Shown here: positions 38,254 to 46,881 of the stretch, one piece after another
Numbering within the stretch: the first letter of the stretch is position 1
Layout: every line of letters starts with the position of its first letter
Assembly: GCF_025499605.1 (NCBI RefSeq)
Contig: NZ_JAFMVC010000008.1
Span: 62,001-126,000 of the forward strand
Length of the DNA stretch: 64,000 nt
Source of the DNA: Carboxylicivirga litoralis
GTDB lineage: Bacteria; Bacteroidota; Bacteroidia; Bacteroidales; Marinilabiliaceae
Reading direction: 5' to 3'
Program-made: the position numbers and the translations under genes
The notes under the pieces: generated by a model
What the model was told of the DNA's origin: nothing
Databases searched by the model: none
Seen by the model: the letters and a program-made list of their open reading frames with translations, nothing else

Positions 38254-39396
38254 TTATTTATCGTCGTTAGTGTAAAAATTCTTAACCGGATTGGCATACA
38301 TTTCGAGCAATGATGAATGTAAGAATTCTTTGTCACCATCGATTCGCGACAGGTGTTCATCCAGGTAGGCCAGGAAGGTGCTTTTATCTTCGTTGGTGTA
38401 TTTATTGATATGACGTGTATGATTAGTGAACAAATCATCGGCAATAAAATTACCCGGGAAGAACTTGTAGTTGTTATGTATTTGGTTGTCAATTATTTCA
38501 GCCAAAGCTTGTAGCTGGTCATTCTTAACCAATTCATTTAATTCTTTTAGCTCCTTCTTTATTGGCGTTCCAAAGCTAAAATGAACACGACCTTTTCGGC
38601 CTCTTAGTCCGGCGCCCATGTGTTTTAAATCGTCAGCCTGTGTTTTTTTGTATTCAGGATTATCACGTTTCATCTGAAATTCCAGTGCTTTCAGATAATC
38701 GCACGGATCGTATTCATACGAAATGGATAGTGGCACAATGTTAATTTCCTCAAAGTTCTTAGCAAAATCACCATTTCCACTCATATTTAGCATTTTTAGC
38801 AGGCTTACCTGTGTGCGATCGTCACCATCTTTCGAACGGCCCTCGCGTTGCGCTATCCAGATACTTTGGTTTCGCTCAGTCAGACTTTGTCTGATATACG
38901 TTGAGAGACGTTTAGTACTTTCCATCATCTGACGAACTGGTAAATTGCGTTCTACGATGAATGACTTGTTCAATTTTACCAAATCAGTAATCCATGGATA
39001 GATTAGCAGGTTGTCGCCAATGGCAATTTCAGTGGTGTTAAACCCATTTTCCACCATCAGAATATTTAGTATGGCTGAGTCTAGTACAATATCACGATGG
39101 TTGGAGATAAACAAATAATGTTCGTTGGGATCCAACTTATCCAACCCTGAATGTGTAATGCCCTTAGTGGTAGTTCGAAGTACCTCTTTTACGTATGGAT
39201 AAATCACTTCGGTTTGAAATTCCCGGATTGATTGTATGCTTAATAACTTATTGAGGAATTGCTCGGTTGAGAAATTAGGGTAGAGGAATTTAACTAATTC
39301 CAAAAAGTTGACTTCATTAATTAAGCGCTCAAACACTTCATGAATCTCTTCGTCATTGTATGGACGAATCGAATCAAAGTTTAATTCTTTTCCCAT
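38254..39396 (-). CDS. PlsC-type lysophospholipid acyltransferase
   Basis: The 380-residue protein contains an acyltransferase block with FISNHRDIVLDSAIL (His and Asp five residues apart, in place of the usual four), then a glycerol-phosphate-binding-like stretch FIVERNLPVRQ and AQREGRSKDGDDRTQ. It should acylate a lysophosphatidate or a similar acceptor at the inner membrane. The N-terminal 80 residues precede the fold and are not recognised. It lies about 100 bases upstream of the ABC-F gene on the same strand and could be its operon partner. Confidence 0.85.
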   Translation of the reverse strand: MGKELNFDSIRPYNDEEIHEVFERLINEVNFLELVKFLYPNFSTEQFLNKLLSIQSIREFQTEVIYPYVKEVLRTTTKGITHSGLDKLDPNEHYLFISNHRDIVLDSAILNILMVENGFNTTEIAIGDNLLIYPWITDLVKLNKSFIVERNLPVRQMMESTKRLSTYIRQSLTERNQSIWIAQREGRSKDGDDRTQVSLLKMLNMSGNGDFAKNFEEINIVPLSISYEYDPCDYLKALEFQMKRDNPEYKKTQADDLKHMGAGLRGRKGRVHFSFGTPIKKELKELNELVKNDQLQALAEIIDNQIHNNYKFFPGNFIADDLFTNHTRHINKYTNEDKSTFLAYLDEHLSRIDGDKEFLHSSLLEMYANPVKNFYTNDDK

Positions 39397-39587
39397 TTCT
39401 ATTCTATAAAGTTTATGGCAAAATTACGGCAAACAATTGTGTTTATGAAATTATATAAACTTTTAACTAAAAAGGGGGGTGTTTTGTAAATGGATTAATT
39501 CCATAAAATGGAAAAACATTCTTTTGAATGGATAAATTGAGAAGTTGCTAAATTTATATGCACTGATAATAAGATAGATAGAAAAAG

Positions 39588-39603
39588 TGGCACAGGCCTT
39601 GAA
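39588..39603 (+). promoter_or_regulatory. Sigma-54-like promoter candidate for the STAS gene
   Basis: TGGCAC-N5-TTGAA matches the -24/-12 consensus TGGCAC-N5-TTGCA except that the key C of the -12 GC is A. It lies 28 bases ahead of the STAS ATG. A second TGGCAC (39611) has no partner. Support is weak. Confidence 0.3.
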
Positions 39604-39630
39604 TAATTCCTGGCACAAACACCCGAAGTT

Positions 39631-39975
39631 ATGATACGAGTAAAAGTTTTTAAGAATACCACGTTAATGTCCTTTGATAAGAAGGAGAGTTTAGATCTTC
39701 AAACATCTAAACAATTCAAAAACCAAATGATGGACATATTAAAGAAACCTTTTACAAATCTGTTTCTGGATTTAGAGAAGGTAGAAAATGTTGATGCGGA
39801 GGGATTGAATACTTTAATGGCAGGTCAGCGTTTGTCAGAAATGAATCAAAGTCAGCTGAGCTTGTTTAACGTGAAGGAGGAAGTGCTTAAATCAATGAAA
39901 AAGTATGACCTCGACAGCTATTTTTTCTTTTGTGACCGTCCAAAGCCCTTTTCTGATGACCTATTAATGGTTTAA
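39631..39975 (+). CDS. STAS-domain protein with altered phosphorylation site
   Basis: The 114-residue single STAS domain is the fold of anti-sigma-factor antagonists: FLDLEKVENVDAEGLNTLMAGQRLSE, then a C-terminal KKYDLDSYFFF. The serine that is phosphorylated in SpoIIAA-type proteins (D-S-S-G) is here D55-A56-E57-G58, so regulation by the usual Ser kinase is unlikely. No anti-sigma kinase or phosphatase gene adjoins it. It may be a constitutive binder or a scaffold. The gene stands alone on the plus strand, convergent with the AhpD-like gene. Confidence 0.8.
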   Translation: MIRVKVFKNTTLMSFDKKESLDLQTSKQFKNQMMDILKKPFTNLFLDLEKVENVDAEGLNTLMAGQRLSEMNQSQLSLFNVKEEVLKSMKKYDLDSYFFFCDRPKPFSDDLLMV

Positions 39976-39995
39976 AGTTAAGGATTCCAGGAGGC

Positions 39996-40343
39996 TTAGG
40001 CCTCCTGGTTTATAATTTCCCAATATTCAATGGCACGTCGTGTGTGAGGAATAACAATGGTTCCTCCAACCAGGTTAGCCACGGCAAATATTTCCATCAT
40101 TTCATCGTGGGTAACACCTTGTTCATGGCATTTCTCTAAATGGTATTTAATGCAGTCGTCGCAACGCAACACCATTGAGCTTACTAAGCCTAACATTTCT
40201 TTTACTTTTGTAGATAAAGCGCCTTCCATATAGGTATTGGTATCTAAATTAAAGATGCGCTTCATCACTTTATTGTCACCTGCCAGAATTTTTTCATTCA
40301 TGGCCTCCCGGTATTCGCGAAACTCTTTTACTTTTTCGTTCAT
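39996..40343 (-). CDS. Carboxymuconolactone decarboxylase family (AhpD-like) protein
   Basis: The 115-residue alpha-helical protein carries the CMD-family redox motif C61-D-D-C64-IKYH68, characteristic of AhpD-like peroxidase partners, and the ending GGTIVIPHTRRAIEYW. It probably takes part in thiol-dependent peroxide reduction; the exact partner is unknown. It is 54 bases downstream of miaB on the same strand and likely cotranscribed with it. Confidence 0.85.
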   Translation of the reverse strand: MNEKVKEFREYREAMNEKILAGDNKVMKRIFNLDTNTYMEGALSTKVKEMLGLVSSMVLRCDDCIKYHLEKCHEQGVTHDEMMEIFAVANLVGGTIVIPHTRRAIEYWEIINQEA

Positions 40344-40397
40344 GGTTATTATAAGCTAATGGCTATCAGTTGCCCCAATAGCCAGATGGTTTATGCT

Positions 40398-41756
40398 TTA
40401 AAGCGCTTCTCCTTTCAGAGTTGCTTGTGTGGCCTCCTTAATCACAACCTGAACCAAATCGCCGGTTTTGAATTCTTTCTTAGGGAATACCACCACTTTG
40501 TTTTGAGATGTACGGCCGTATAGTTCTTCTTTCGATTTTTTAGATGTGCCTTCCACTAATACTTCAAATGTCTGACCAATATCGCGTTGGTTACTTTCAA
40601 ACGATAATTGATTTTGTAAGTCGATAATCTCCTGCAAGCGACGACCTTTTACTTCTTCTGGAACGTTGTCTTCCATGTTTTTAGCGGCATAAGTGCCCGG
40701 TCGTTCTGAGTATTTAAACATAAATGCTGAATCGTAACCGGCCCATTTCATCAAACTTAATGTTTCCTGATGCTCTTCTTCTGTTTCACTATGGAATCCG
40801 CAAAATACATCGGTTGATAAACCGCATCCCGGTAAAATGCGTCGGATGGCTTCAATCCGATCCATGTACCATTCGCGATCATATTTACGATTCATCAATT
40901 TAAGAATGCGAGAGCTACCCGATTGCAAGGGTAAATGGATGAACTTACAAATATTATCGTGTTTGGCCATTACCTCCAGTGTTGCATCACACATATCTTT
41001 TGGGTGAGAAGTTGTGAAACGAATGCGCATATCAGGGAAGCTAGCAGCAACAAAGTCAAGCAATGCCGGGAAATTCATTTTGTTATCTTCTGCCTCGTAG
41101 TTATAGGAGTTAACATTTTGCCCCAGCAATGTTACTTCTTTAAAGCCCTTGTTGTATAAATCCTGAATTTCTTTTTTAATACTTTCTGGCTGACGACTTC
41201 GCTCACGACCTCGTGTATATGGTACAATACAGTACGAGCAGAAGTTATTACAACCACGCATGATGGACACAAATCCTGAGATCTTGTTCTTGCCAATTCT
41301 CGATGGAATAACATCTGCATATGTTTCATTGGTTGAGAGCTCAACATTAATGGCTTTATCGCCACGCTCGGCCATACCAATTAAGTTGGGTAAATCAAGA
41401 TAAGCATCGGGTCCAACAACAATATTGGCTCCTTGCTCGAATAATTTGTCTTTTACACGTTCGGCCATGCAGCCAATAATCCCGATAATTAAGTTGGGTT
41501 TATTTTTTCGCATAGCAGTCAGCTGCTGCAAACGGCCTAAAACGCGCTGTTCCGCATTATCGCGTATGGAACAAGTATTGATAAATACAGCATCGGCATC
41601 GTTGATGTCATAACTAACGCCATAGCCATCCATTTCCATCACAGATGCCACTACCTCACTATCGGCCACATTCATTTGGCACCCGTAGGTTTCAATAAAG
41701 AGTTTTTTCTCGCTCTTACTGCTAATCAAAGGCTTTACCTCACTAAACTCCATCAT
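40398..41756 (-). CDS. miaB: tRNA A37 methylthiotransferase MiaB
   Basis: This radical SAM enzyme adds a methylthio group to N6-isopentenyl-adenosine 37 of tRNAs. The N-terminal UPF0004 domain has Fe-S cysteines in ETYGCQMN, NTCSIRDN and GCMAE. The radical SAM core has CNNFCSYCIVPYTRGRERSR, and the C-terminal TRAM domain ends the protein (about 385-450). The length of 452 aa is usual. A good -7 box lies 46 bases upstream of the start, in the region divergent from the universal stress gene. Confidence 0.96.
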   Translation of the reverse strand: MMEFSEVKPLISSKSEKKLFIETYGCQMNVADSEVVASVMEMDGYGVSYDINDADAVFINTCSIRDNAEQRVLGRLQQLTAMRKNKPNLIIGIIGCMAERVKDKLFEQGANIVVGPDAYLDLPNLIGMAERGDKAINVELSTNETYADVIPSRIGKNKISGFVSIMRGCNNFCSYCIVPYTRGRERSRQPESIKKEIQDLYNKGFKEVTLLGQNVNSYNYEAEDNKMNFPALLDFVAASFPDMRIRFTTSHPKDMCDATLEVMAKHDNICKFIHLPLQSGSSRILKLMNRKYDREWYMDRIEAIRRILPGCGLSTDVFCGFHSETEEEHQETLSLMKWAGYDSAFMFKYSERPGTYAAKNMEDNVPEEVKGRRLQEIIDLQNQLSFESNQRDIGQTFEVLVEGTSKKSKEELYGRTSQNKVVVFPKKEFKTGDLVQVVIKEATQATLKGEAL

Positions 41757-41801
41757 TTTTATCGACGATTATTTTTTTGATTGTCATTTTTTTAGGAGCA
41801 G

Positions 41802-41809
41802 CAAAGTTA
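41802..41809 (-). promoter_or_regulatory. miaB -7 box
   Basis: On the minus strand this reads TAACTTTG followed by C, with a TTG word about 20 bases upstream at the -33 position. Confidence 0.6.
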
Positions 41810-41968
41810 ATGCTTGTATTAATAATGACAAGTATAATCGCTCTGAATTACTTCAATCAAATAAGTGTTTCCATATTTTGGAAATTAGTACTTGTTCGTT
41901 CATTTGTAATGATTTAAAAGGTATTTTTATTAACTTTATTCAGCACTGTTAACTTAAAATTCCTCACC

Positions 41969-42811
41969 ATGAAAGAAGTATTAATTCCCGTTGATTTCTC
42001 TGAAGAATCAGTCATAGCTTTAGAGTATGGTATTGATTTGGCCAATCACCTGCAGGCCAATGTACGTGTCATTCATGTCAAAACCGATTCAGTTATTGTT
42101 CCCTTTTTTACAAATGATTTAGCTACAGATACTTTAAGTCAGGATGTAGAAGCCTGGGCACAAAAGCTGCATGACAAATTTGTGAAGAACTACACTGTTA
42201 AATGTGGCTATTTTGATTTTAAAATTCGCGAAGGCAATGTTGTCAAGGAAGTTTGTAATCAAGCTAGATATGGTGACTCAACCCTTATTGTTTTAGGGGC
42301 ACATGAAGATTCTTCTATTAGTGCAAAATGGGTCGGAAGTCCGGCTTACCGTTTGGTGGCACATTCTCCATGCCCTGTTATTGTAGTTAATAAACGTATG
42401 AAAATGAAACATGAAATCTCCAGTATTGCGTTGCCCGTCGATTACAGCATTGCCAGTCGGAAAAAAGTACCGGAGATTGCTGGCATGGCACGCTTGTTTG
42501 GTGCCGATGTTCATGTGGTTGGATTAAAAACGGCAGATTTAACCTGGATGAATAAGGAAATGAAGAACTATGTGAAGCAGGTAAAGCAGTTTATTAGTAA
42601 TAAAGCAAAAGTTGAAGTTGTTGAGGCTGTTTTAACCGGAAGAGAGTATGCTGAGAACTTACTGACTTATGTTGATGAAAACGATATTGATTTGGTAACC
42701 ACTCATGTACATCATACGCCTAATCCATTTGTCAGAATTTTTCAATCATTTACAAACGATTTAATTAATAATTCTATAAAACCTGTTTTAGTTATTCCTA
42801 CAAAAGATTAA
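41969..42811 (+). CDS. Tandem universal stress protein
   Basis: The 280-residue protein has two Usp domains (about 1-142 and 147-280). The first begins MKEVLIPVDFSEESVIALEYGIDLA and keeps the nucleotide-loop pattern VLGAHEDSS... GSPAYRLVAHSPCPVIVV, so it may bind ATP. The second (SSIALPVDYSIASRKKVPEIAGMARLFGADVHVVGL) is more diverged. Such proteins respond to starvation or redox stress; the target is unknown. A weak TAACTTTA box lies at 41931-41938. It lies only 40 bases before the SPOR gene, which has its own promoter. Confidence 0.88.
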   Translation: MKEVLIPVDFSEESVIALEYGIDLANHLQANVRVIHVKTDSVIVPFFTNDLATDTLSQDVEAWAQKLHDKFVKNYTVKCGYFDFKIREGNVVKEVCNQARYGDSTLIVLGAHEDSSISAKWVGSPAYRLVAHSPCPVIVVNKRMKMKHEISSIALPVDYSIASRKKVPEIAGMARLFGADVHVVGLKTADLTWMNKEMKNYVKQVKQFISNKAKVEVVEAVLTGREYAENLLTYVDENDIDLVTTHVHHTPNPFVRIFQSFTNDLINNSIKPVLVIPTKD

Positions 42812-42820
42812 TCTAATCAT

Positions 42821-42828
42821 TATCTTTG
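42821..42828 (+). promoter_or_regulatory. Promoter box ahead of the SPOR gene
   Basis: TATCTTTG followed by CC matches TAnnTTTG. It sits 24 bases before the ATG, giving a very short leader. Confidence 0.5.
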
Positions 42829-42851
42829 CCACTCTATTAAGTAACTATGAC

Positions 42852-43295
42852 ATGAAGATATTGCTGCTATTAATATGTTTTTTTTGTTCGGTATTGGTTA
42901 ATGCCCAAAGCGAAGGTAATCTTGCAGGTAATTTGCAGGAGCGTGTGGAAGGAGAAGGTGTTATTACCATTTATGACGAAGATGGCATTGAAGAATTAGT
43001 TGACATACAAGTTGAAGTCAACGAGCGAATAGGTGGTGTTGAAGGTTACCGTATCCAGTTATTTTCAGGTTCAGGGCCAGCTGGAAAACGAAAGGCATTA
43101 AATGTAAAAGGGAAGTTTCTGAATAATTTTCCTGGCTATGATGCCGACCTGTCATTTACATCGCCGTTTTGGCGCGTTAGGGTTGGTAACTATCGACACA
43201 AGCACGAAGCTCTTCAGTTGTTAAATGACTTGAGAAAGATTTTTCCGAACTGTTATATTGTGAAAGACGGATATGTGAAAATGAATAAGTTTTAA
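42852..43295 (+). CDS. Exported SPOR-domain protein
   Basis: The 147-residue protein has a signal peptide (1-19, VLVNAQ). A SPOR domain (about 65-145) begins GYRIQLFSGSGPAGKRKAL and continues FWRVRVGNYRHKHEALQLLNDL. SPOR domains bind denuded glycan strands of peptidoglycan at division sites, so a periplasmic role in septation or wall remodelling is likely. The middle region (GNLQERVEGEGVITIYDEDG) is not recognised. A strong terminator follows directly. Confidence 0.85.
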   Translation: MKILLLLICFFCSVLVNAQSEGNLAGNLQERVEGEGVITIYDEDGIEELVDIQVEVNERIGGVEGYRIQLFSGSGPAGKRKALNVKGKFLNNFPGYDADLSFTSPFWRVRVGNYRHKHEALQLLNDLRKIFPNCYIVKDGYVKMNKF

Positions 43296-43309
43296 AAAAT
43301 ATATAGGAT

Positions 43310-43336
43310 AAAGCCGGAATTATTCCGGCTTTTTTC
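43310..43336 (+). terminator. Terminator after the SPOR gene
   Basis: AAAGCCGGAAT and ATTCCGGCTTT are perfect 11-bp arms around a single base (in practice a slightly larger loop), ending in a T run. Confidence 0.9.
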
Positions 43337-43352
43337 TTTTGTAAAAATCGTA

Positions 43353-43382
43353 TTGGCGATTAAAAAAATAGAAATAAATTTG
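43353..43382 (+). promoter_or_regulatory. purF promoter
   Basis: A TTGG word at 43353-43356 and TAAATTTG at 43375-43382 are separated by 18 bases, the arrangement expected of the Bacteroidota housekeeping promoter. The start codon is 28 bases downstream. Confidence 0.65.
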
Positions 43383-43409
43383 CGCTTTATTTTATAAGAG
43401 GGAAATATC

Positions 43410-45311
43410 ATGAGTGACCAGATTAAGCACGAGTGTGGGATTGTTCTTATCCGATTACTAAAACCACTGGAGTACTATCAAGAGAAGTACGGAACATGGC
43501 GTTATGGCCTGAATAAACTGTATCTGTTGATGGAGAAACAGCATAACCGCGGACAAGACGGTGCTGGAGCAGTTAATCTTAAAATCGATCAGCCTGCGGG
43601 ACAGAAATATTTCTCGCGCCATCGTTCTAACAAAGCCAATCCAATTAAGGATGTGTTTGAAAAGATAAATGAGCCATTTATCAAGCAACAGGAGAAAGAT
43701 GCCGATTTATTAAATGACCCAACATATGCCAAAGAGCATTTGCCATTTGCTGGTGAATTATATCTTGGTCACCTGCGATATGGAACTTTCGGCAATCATA
43801 GCATTGACTATGTGCACCCGGTGATGCGCGAAAATAACTGGCGCTCGCGTAACCTTACATTGGCAGGTAACTTTAACCTGACAAATGTGGATGAAATATT
43901 CCAATCGTTGACCGAATTAGGTCAGCACCCAAAGGATTACACTGATACAGTTACGATACTTGAAAATGTTGGCCATTTCCTTGATGAGGAAAACCAGTTG
44001 TTATTCAGAAAATACAAGAACGAAGGAAAAACCAACCAGGAGATATCGCACTGTATTGAAGAAGAGTTGAATATCCGCGAGATATTAGAACGTTCGAGTC
44101 GTCGTTGGGATGGTGGTTACGCTATTGCTGGCGTGGTTGGTCATGGTGATGCTTTTGTTACACGTGACCCTTGGGGTATTCGTCCGGCATGTTATTATGC
44201 CGATGACGAGATTGTAGTAGTTGCTTCAGAGCGTCCGGTGATTCAAACAGCTATGAATGTGCGCTCGGTTGAAGTAAAAGAGCTAAAGCCCGGTCATGCT
44301 TTAATTATCAAGAAAAATGGTCATGTAACTGAAGAATTGGTTCGAGTGCCGCAGGAGCGTCGTTCTTGCTCATTTGAACGTATTTATTTCTCGCGTGGTA
44401 GCGACCGTAAAATATATGATGAACGTAAAGAGTTAGGTCGTTTATTGGCTAAAACGATTCTTGAAAAAGTAGATTACGATATCGATAATACTGTATTTTC
44501 CTACATTCCAAACACGGCTGAAACAGCCTTTTATGGTATGATGGAGGGGGTTCGCCGTGAGATGGACCAGGTGAAAAAACAACAGATTATTGATTTAAAT
44601 GGCGACCTAACACCTGAAAAGCTGGATGCTATCTTGAGTCGGGAGCCGCGTGTTGAGAAGATTGCCATTAAAGATGTAAAGATGCGGACCTTTATTGCGG
44701 ATGACGATAGTCGTGATGATATGGTGGCGCATGTGTACGATGTCACTTATGGTATCGTCAAGAATGGTGTTGACACTTTAGTGATTATCGATGATTCCAT
44801 TGTTCGTGGTACCACCTTAAAGAAAAGTATTCTACGTATATTGGATCGTTTGCACCCTAAGAAGATTATTGTGGTGTCATCGGCCCCTCAGATTCGTTAC
44901 CCTGATTGTTACGGTATTGATATGGCCAAGCTAAAAGATTTTTGTGCTTTTTCGGCGGCTGTTGAGCTATTGCACGATACTGACCAGGTTCATATTATCG
45001 ATGAGGTGTATAAGAAGTGTAAAGAGCAACAGTTCTTACCAAAAGAAGAGATTGTCAATCATGTGAAAGAAATTTATCGTCCTTTCACAGTGGAACAAAT
45101 TTCGGATAAAATTGCAGAGATGCTTCGACCAGAAGATATCGATGCGAGTGTTGAATTGGTGTATCAAAGTGTTGAGAACCTGCATTCAGCATGTCCGGAT
45201 GATAATGGTGATTGGTATTTCACAGGTGATTATCCAACGCCGGGTGGAAATAAAGTAGTCAATACTTCATTTATCAATTTTGTTGAAGGAAAAAGTGGTC
45301 GTGCTTATTAA
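43410..45311 (+). CDS. purF: Amidophosphoribosyltransferase, long Bacteroidota form
   Basis: This is the first committed enzyme of purine synthesis: PRPP and glutamine give phosphoribosylamine. The N-terminal class II glutaminase has its nucleophile at C9 (KHECGIVLI) after an eight-residue leader that would be removed. RGQDGAGAV and GHLRYGTFG are further glutaminase motifs. The PRPP loop VIIDDSIVRGTT lies near residue 458. At 633 aa it is far longer than the E. coli enzyme, with an insertion around 390-440, as is usual in this phylum. It has its own promoter and terminator. Confidence 0.9.
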   Translation: MSDQIKHECGIVLIRLLKPLEYYQEKYGTWRYGLNKLYLLMEKQHNRGQDGAGAVNLKIDQPAGQKYFSRHRSNKANPIKDVFEKINEPFIKQQEKDADLLNDPTYAKEHLPFAGELYLGHLRYGTFGNHSIDYVHPVMRENNWRSRNLTLAGNFNLTNVDEIFQSLTELGQHPKDYTDTVTILENVGHFLDEENQLLFRKYKNEGKTNQEISHCIEEELNIREILERSSRRWDGGYAIAGVVGHGDAFVTRDPWGIRPACYYADDEIVVVASERPVIQTAMNVRSVEVKELKPGHALIIKKNGHVTEELVRVPQERRSCSFERIYFSRGSDRKIYDERKELGRLLAKTILEKVDYDIDNTVFSYIPNTAETAFYGMMEGVRREMDQVKKQQIIDLNGDLTPEKLDAILSREPRVEKIAIKDVKMRTFIADDDSRDDMVAHVYDVTYGIVKNGVDTLVIIDDSIVRGTTLKKSILRILDRLHPKKIIVVSSAPQIRYPDCYGIDMAKLKDFCAFSAAVELLHDTDQVHIIDEVYKKCKEQQFLPKEEIVNHVKEIYRPFTVEQISDKIAEMLRPEDIDASVELVYQSVENLHSACPDDNGDWYFTGDYPTPGGNKVVNTSFINFVEGKSGRAY

Positions 45312-45333
45312 GCACCTTGCTTAAAGTATATAC

Positions 45334-45382
45334 AAAAACGTCCATTAGCAGTGAACAAAGACTGGCTGATGGGCGTTTTTTT
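45334..45382 (+). terminator. purF terminator
   Basis: AAAAACGTCCAT (45334-45345) pairs with ATGGGCGTTTTT (45369-45380), with further pairs inside the loop and a T run to 45382. Confidence 0.85.
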
Positions 45383-45390
45383 ATTGACAA

Positions 45391-45414
45391 TACATATAGA
45401 AATGCAGATATGTA
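45391..45414. promoter_or_regulatory. Candidate activator site upstream of the sigma-54 promoter
   Basis: TACATAT (45391-45397) and ATATGTA (45408-45414) are perfect inverted arms with a 10-base spacer. The centre is about 60 bases before the -24 element, a usual distance for an enhancer-binding protein. Confidence 0.45.
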
Positions 45415-45461
45415 GATAAATTAACAAAAGTTAGTATTCAATAACATAGAAGAATAATTTT

Positions 45462-45477
45462 TGGCACAGAGCTTGCA
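45462..45477 (+). promoter_or_regulatory. Sigma-54 promoter
   Basis: TGGCAC-AGAGC-TTGCA is an exact match to the -24/-12 consensus TGGCAC-N5-TTGC(A/T), with GG and GC in the required spacing. It lies in a gene-free stretch behind the purF terminator, so it serves neither flanking protein gene: thl is on the other strand. Transcription should begin about 11-12 bases after the GC, near 45487. Confidence 0.8.
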
Positions 45478-45486
45478 AATATGTTG

Positions 45487-45560
45487 ATAGATTTTTTTCA
45501 TAGATTTGGGTTAGGTTAGTAAATGGGATGCATAGCAACGGTTATGGTCCCATTTTTTTT
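45487..45560 (+). ncRNA. Predicted sigma-54-dependent small RNA (about 74 nt)
   Basis: The interval is bounded by the sigma-54 promoter start point and a strong intrinsic terminator. That terminator has AAATGGGA (45521-45528) pairing with TCCCATTT (45548-45555), inner CATA/TATG pairs, and eight T to 45560. The 5' part is A/T-rich and unstructured (GTTGATAG, then seven T), as in many base-pairing sRNAs. No reading frame of useful length is present. Start and end are estimates. Confidence 0.6.
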
Positions 45561-45565
45561 ATCGT

Positions 45566-45595
45566 AAAAAGAGCCCGTCATAATGACGAGCTCTT
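45566..45595 (-). terminator. Terminator of the lysine fermentation operon
   Basis: AAGAGCCCGTCAT (45569-45581) pairs with ATGACGAGCTCTT (45583-45595) with one mismatch. On the minus strand the stem runs into U residues. Confidence 0.75.
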
Positions 45596-45681
45596 AATTG
45601 ACTAAAGGTTTAAGCTTATAAATAGGACAATAAACTTCTAAAAATAAAATATATCAATTTGCTGAGTTAGTAAATAACCAA

Positions 45682-46863
45682 TTATACCCTTTCAACACAC
45701 ATGGCAATGCCCATACCACCTCCAATACACAAGGTAGCTAAGCCTTTGTTGACTTCACGTTTTTTCATTTCGTGAACCAATGTGGTTAAAATGCGTGTTC
45801 CACTGGCTCCGATAGGATGTCCAATGGCAATGGCACCACCATTTACGTTAGTGATGTCTGGGTTTAGACCAAGTTCCTTCATTACAGATAATGATTGAGC
45901 GGCAAAAGCTTCGTTGGCTTCAATTAATTCCAATTCATCCTTGTTCCATTCGGCTTTATCCAGAGCTTTACGAACAGCTTCAACAGGACCGATACCCATG
46001 ATTGATGGCTCCGTACCATGCCAGGCATATGATACAATTTTAGCCATTGGTTTTAAACCGTATTTTTCAACAGCTTCTTTGCTGGCCACGATAACAGCCG
46101 CCGCACCATCGTTAATTCCCGATGCATTAGCAGCTGTAACTGTACCGTCCTTTTTAAAAGCCGGACGTAACTTAGCCAATGAGTCAGTTGTTACGCCAAA
46201 GCGTACAAACTCATCCTGTTTAAAAATGATTGGGTCTTTTTTGCGTTGTGGTATTTCAACCGGAATAATCTCATCTTCGAAGCGACCTTCGTTAATTGCT
46301 TTTTCAGCTTTGTTTTGAGATTCTGCAGCGAAAGCATCCTGCTCTTCACGAGTCAGTTTGTATTTATCAGCCAGGTTTTCAGCCGTTATACCCATGTGGT
46401 AGTTGTTAAAGATGTCTGTCAGTCCATCGTATACCATGGTGTCGACTAATTTGCCATCGCCCATGCGATAGCCAGTACGTGCCTTAGGTAAAATATATGG
46501 TGCCTGAGACATATTCTCAGCACCACCAGCAATAATTAATTCGGCGTCACCGGCTTTAATGGCTTGTGCAGCGGTTGCTACTGTGCGTAGTCCTGAACCA
46601 CATACCATGTTGATGGTCATGGCCGACTTTTCTTTAGGAATACCGGCCTCCATGGCTATCTGACGAGCGACGTTCTGGCCATGACCAGCTTGTAGGACGC
46701 TACCCATCAACACCTCGTCTACCTCCGAGCCATTTAAGTTATTACGTTCCAATAATGATTTAACAACAGTAGAACCCATTTGAGCCGGAGATATGGTTGA
46801 TAATGTTCCTCCGAAATTTCCAACTGCAGTTCGTGCAGCATCGACTATATAAATTTCTTTCAT
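45682..46863 (-). CDS. Acetyl-CoA C-acetyltransferase (thiolase)
   Basis: The 393-residue thiolase II has nucleophile C88 in INMVCGSGLRTVATA, the NEAFAAQ loop, the GGAIAIGHPIGASGTR histidine motif and the second cysteine in TLCIGGGMGIA. It splits acetoacetyl-CoA with CoA into two acetyl-CoA. As last gene of the lysine operon, it is the step that recovers acetyl-CoA, both from the acetoacetate released by Kce and from the acetoacetyl-CoA made by the putative transaminase. It is separated from kamE by 210 bases with palindromic repeats, so it may also be expressed separately. Confidence 0.93.
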   Translation of the reverse strand: MKEIYIVDAARTAVGNFGGTLSTISPAQMGSTVVKSLLERNNLNGSEVDEVLMGSVLQAGHGQNVARQIAMEAGIPKEKSAMTINMVCGSGLRTVATAAQAIKAGDAELIIAGGAENMSQAPYILPKARTGYRMGDGKLVDTMVYDGLTDIFNNYHMGITAENLADKYKLTREEQDAFAAESQNKAEKAINEGRFEDEIIPVEIPQRKKDPIIFKQDEFVRFGVTTDSLAKLRPAFKKDGTVTAANASGINDGAAAVIVASKEAVEKYGLKPMAKIVSYAWHGTEPSIMGIGPVEAVRKALDKAEWNKDELELIEANEAFAAQSLSVMKELGLNPDITNVNGGAIAIGHPIGASGTRILTTLVHEMKKREVNKGLATLCIGGGMGIAMCVERV

Positions 46864-46881
46864 GATTAATATTTTAGTTCA

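Larger units (their letters stand above)
45312..45681. other. Intergenic stretch with a predicted sRNA unit
   Basis: It holds the purF terminator, an upstream inverted repeat, a sigma-54 promoter, the predicted sRNA with its terminator, and a minus-strand terminator for the lysine operon. Bases 45600-45681 show nothing further. Confidence 0.7.

Noticed and set aside
39611-39625. Second TGGCAC word before the STAS gene as a sigma-54 site
   Set aside because: No GC element at the required spacing (CACCCGA follows), unlike the sites at 39588 and 45462.
45914-46318. 134-codon open frame opposite the thiolase gene
   Set aside because: Antisense shadow of a conserved gene, with no start signals or recognisable product.
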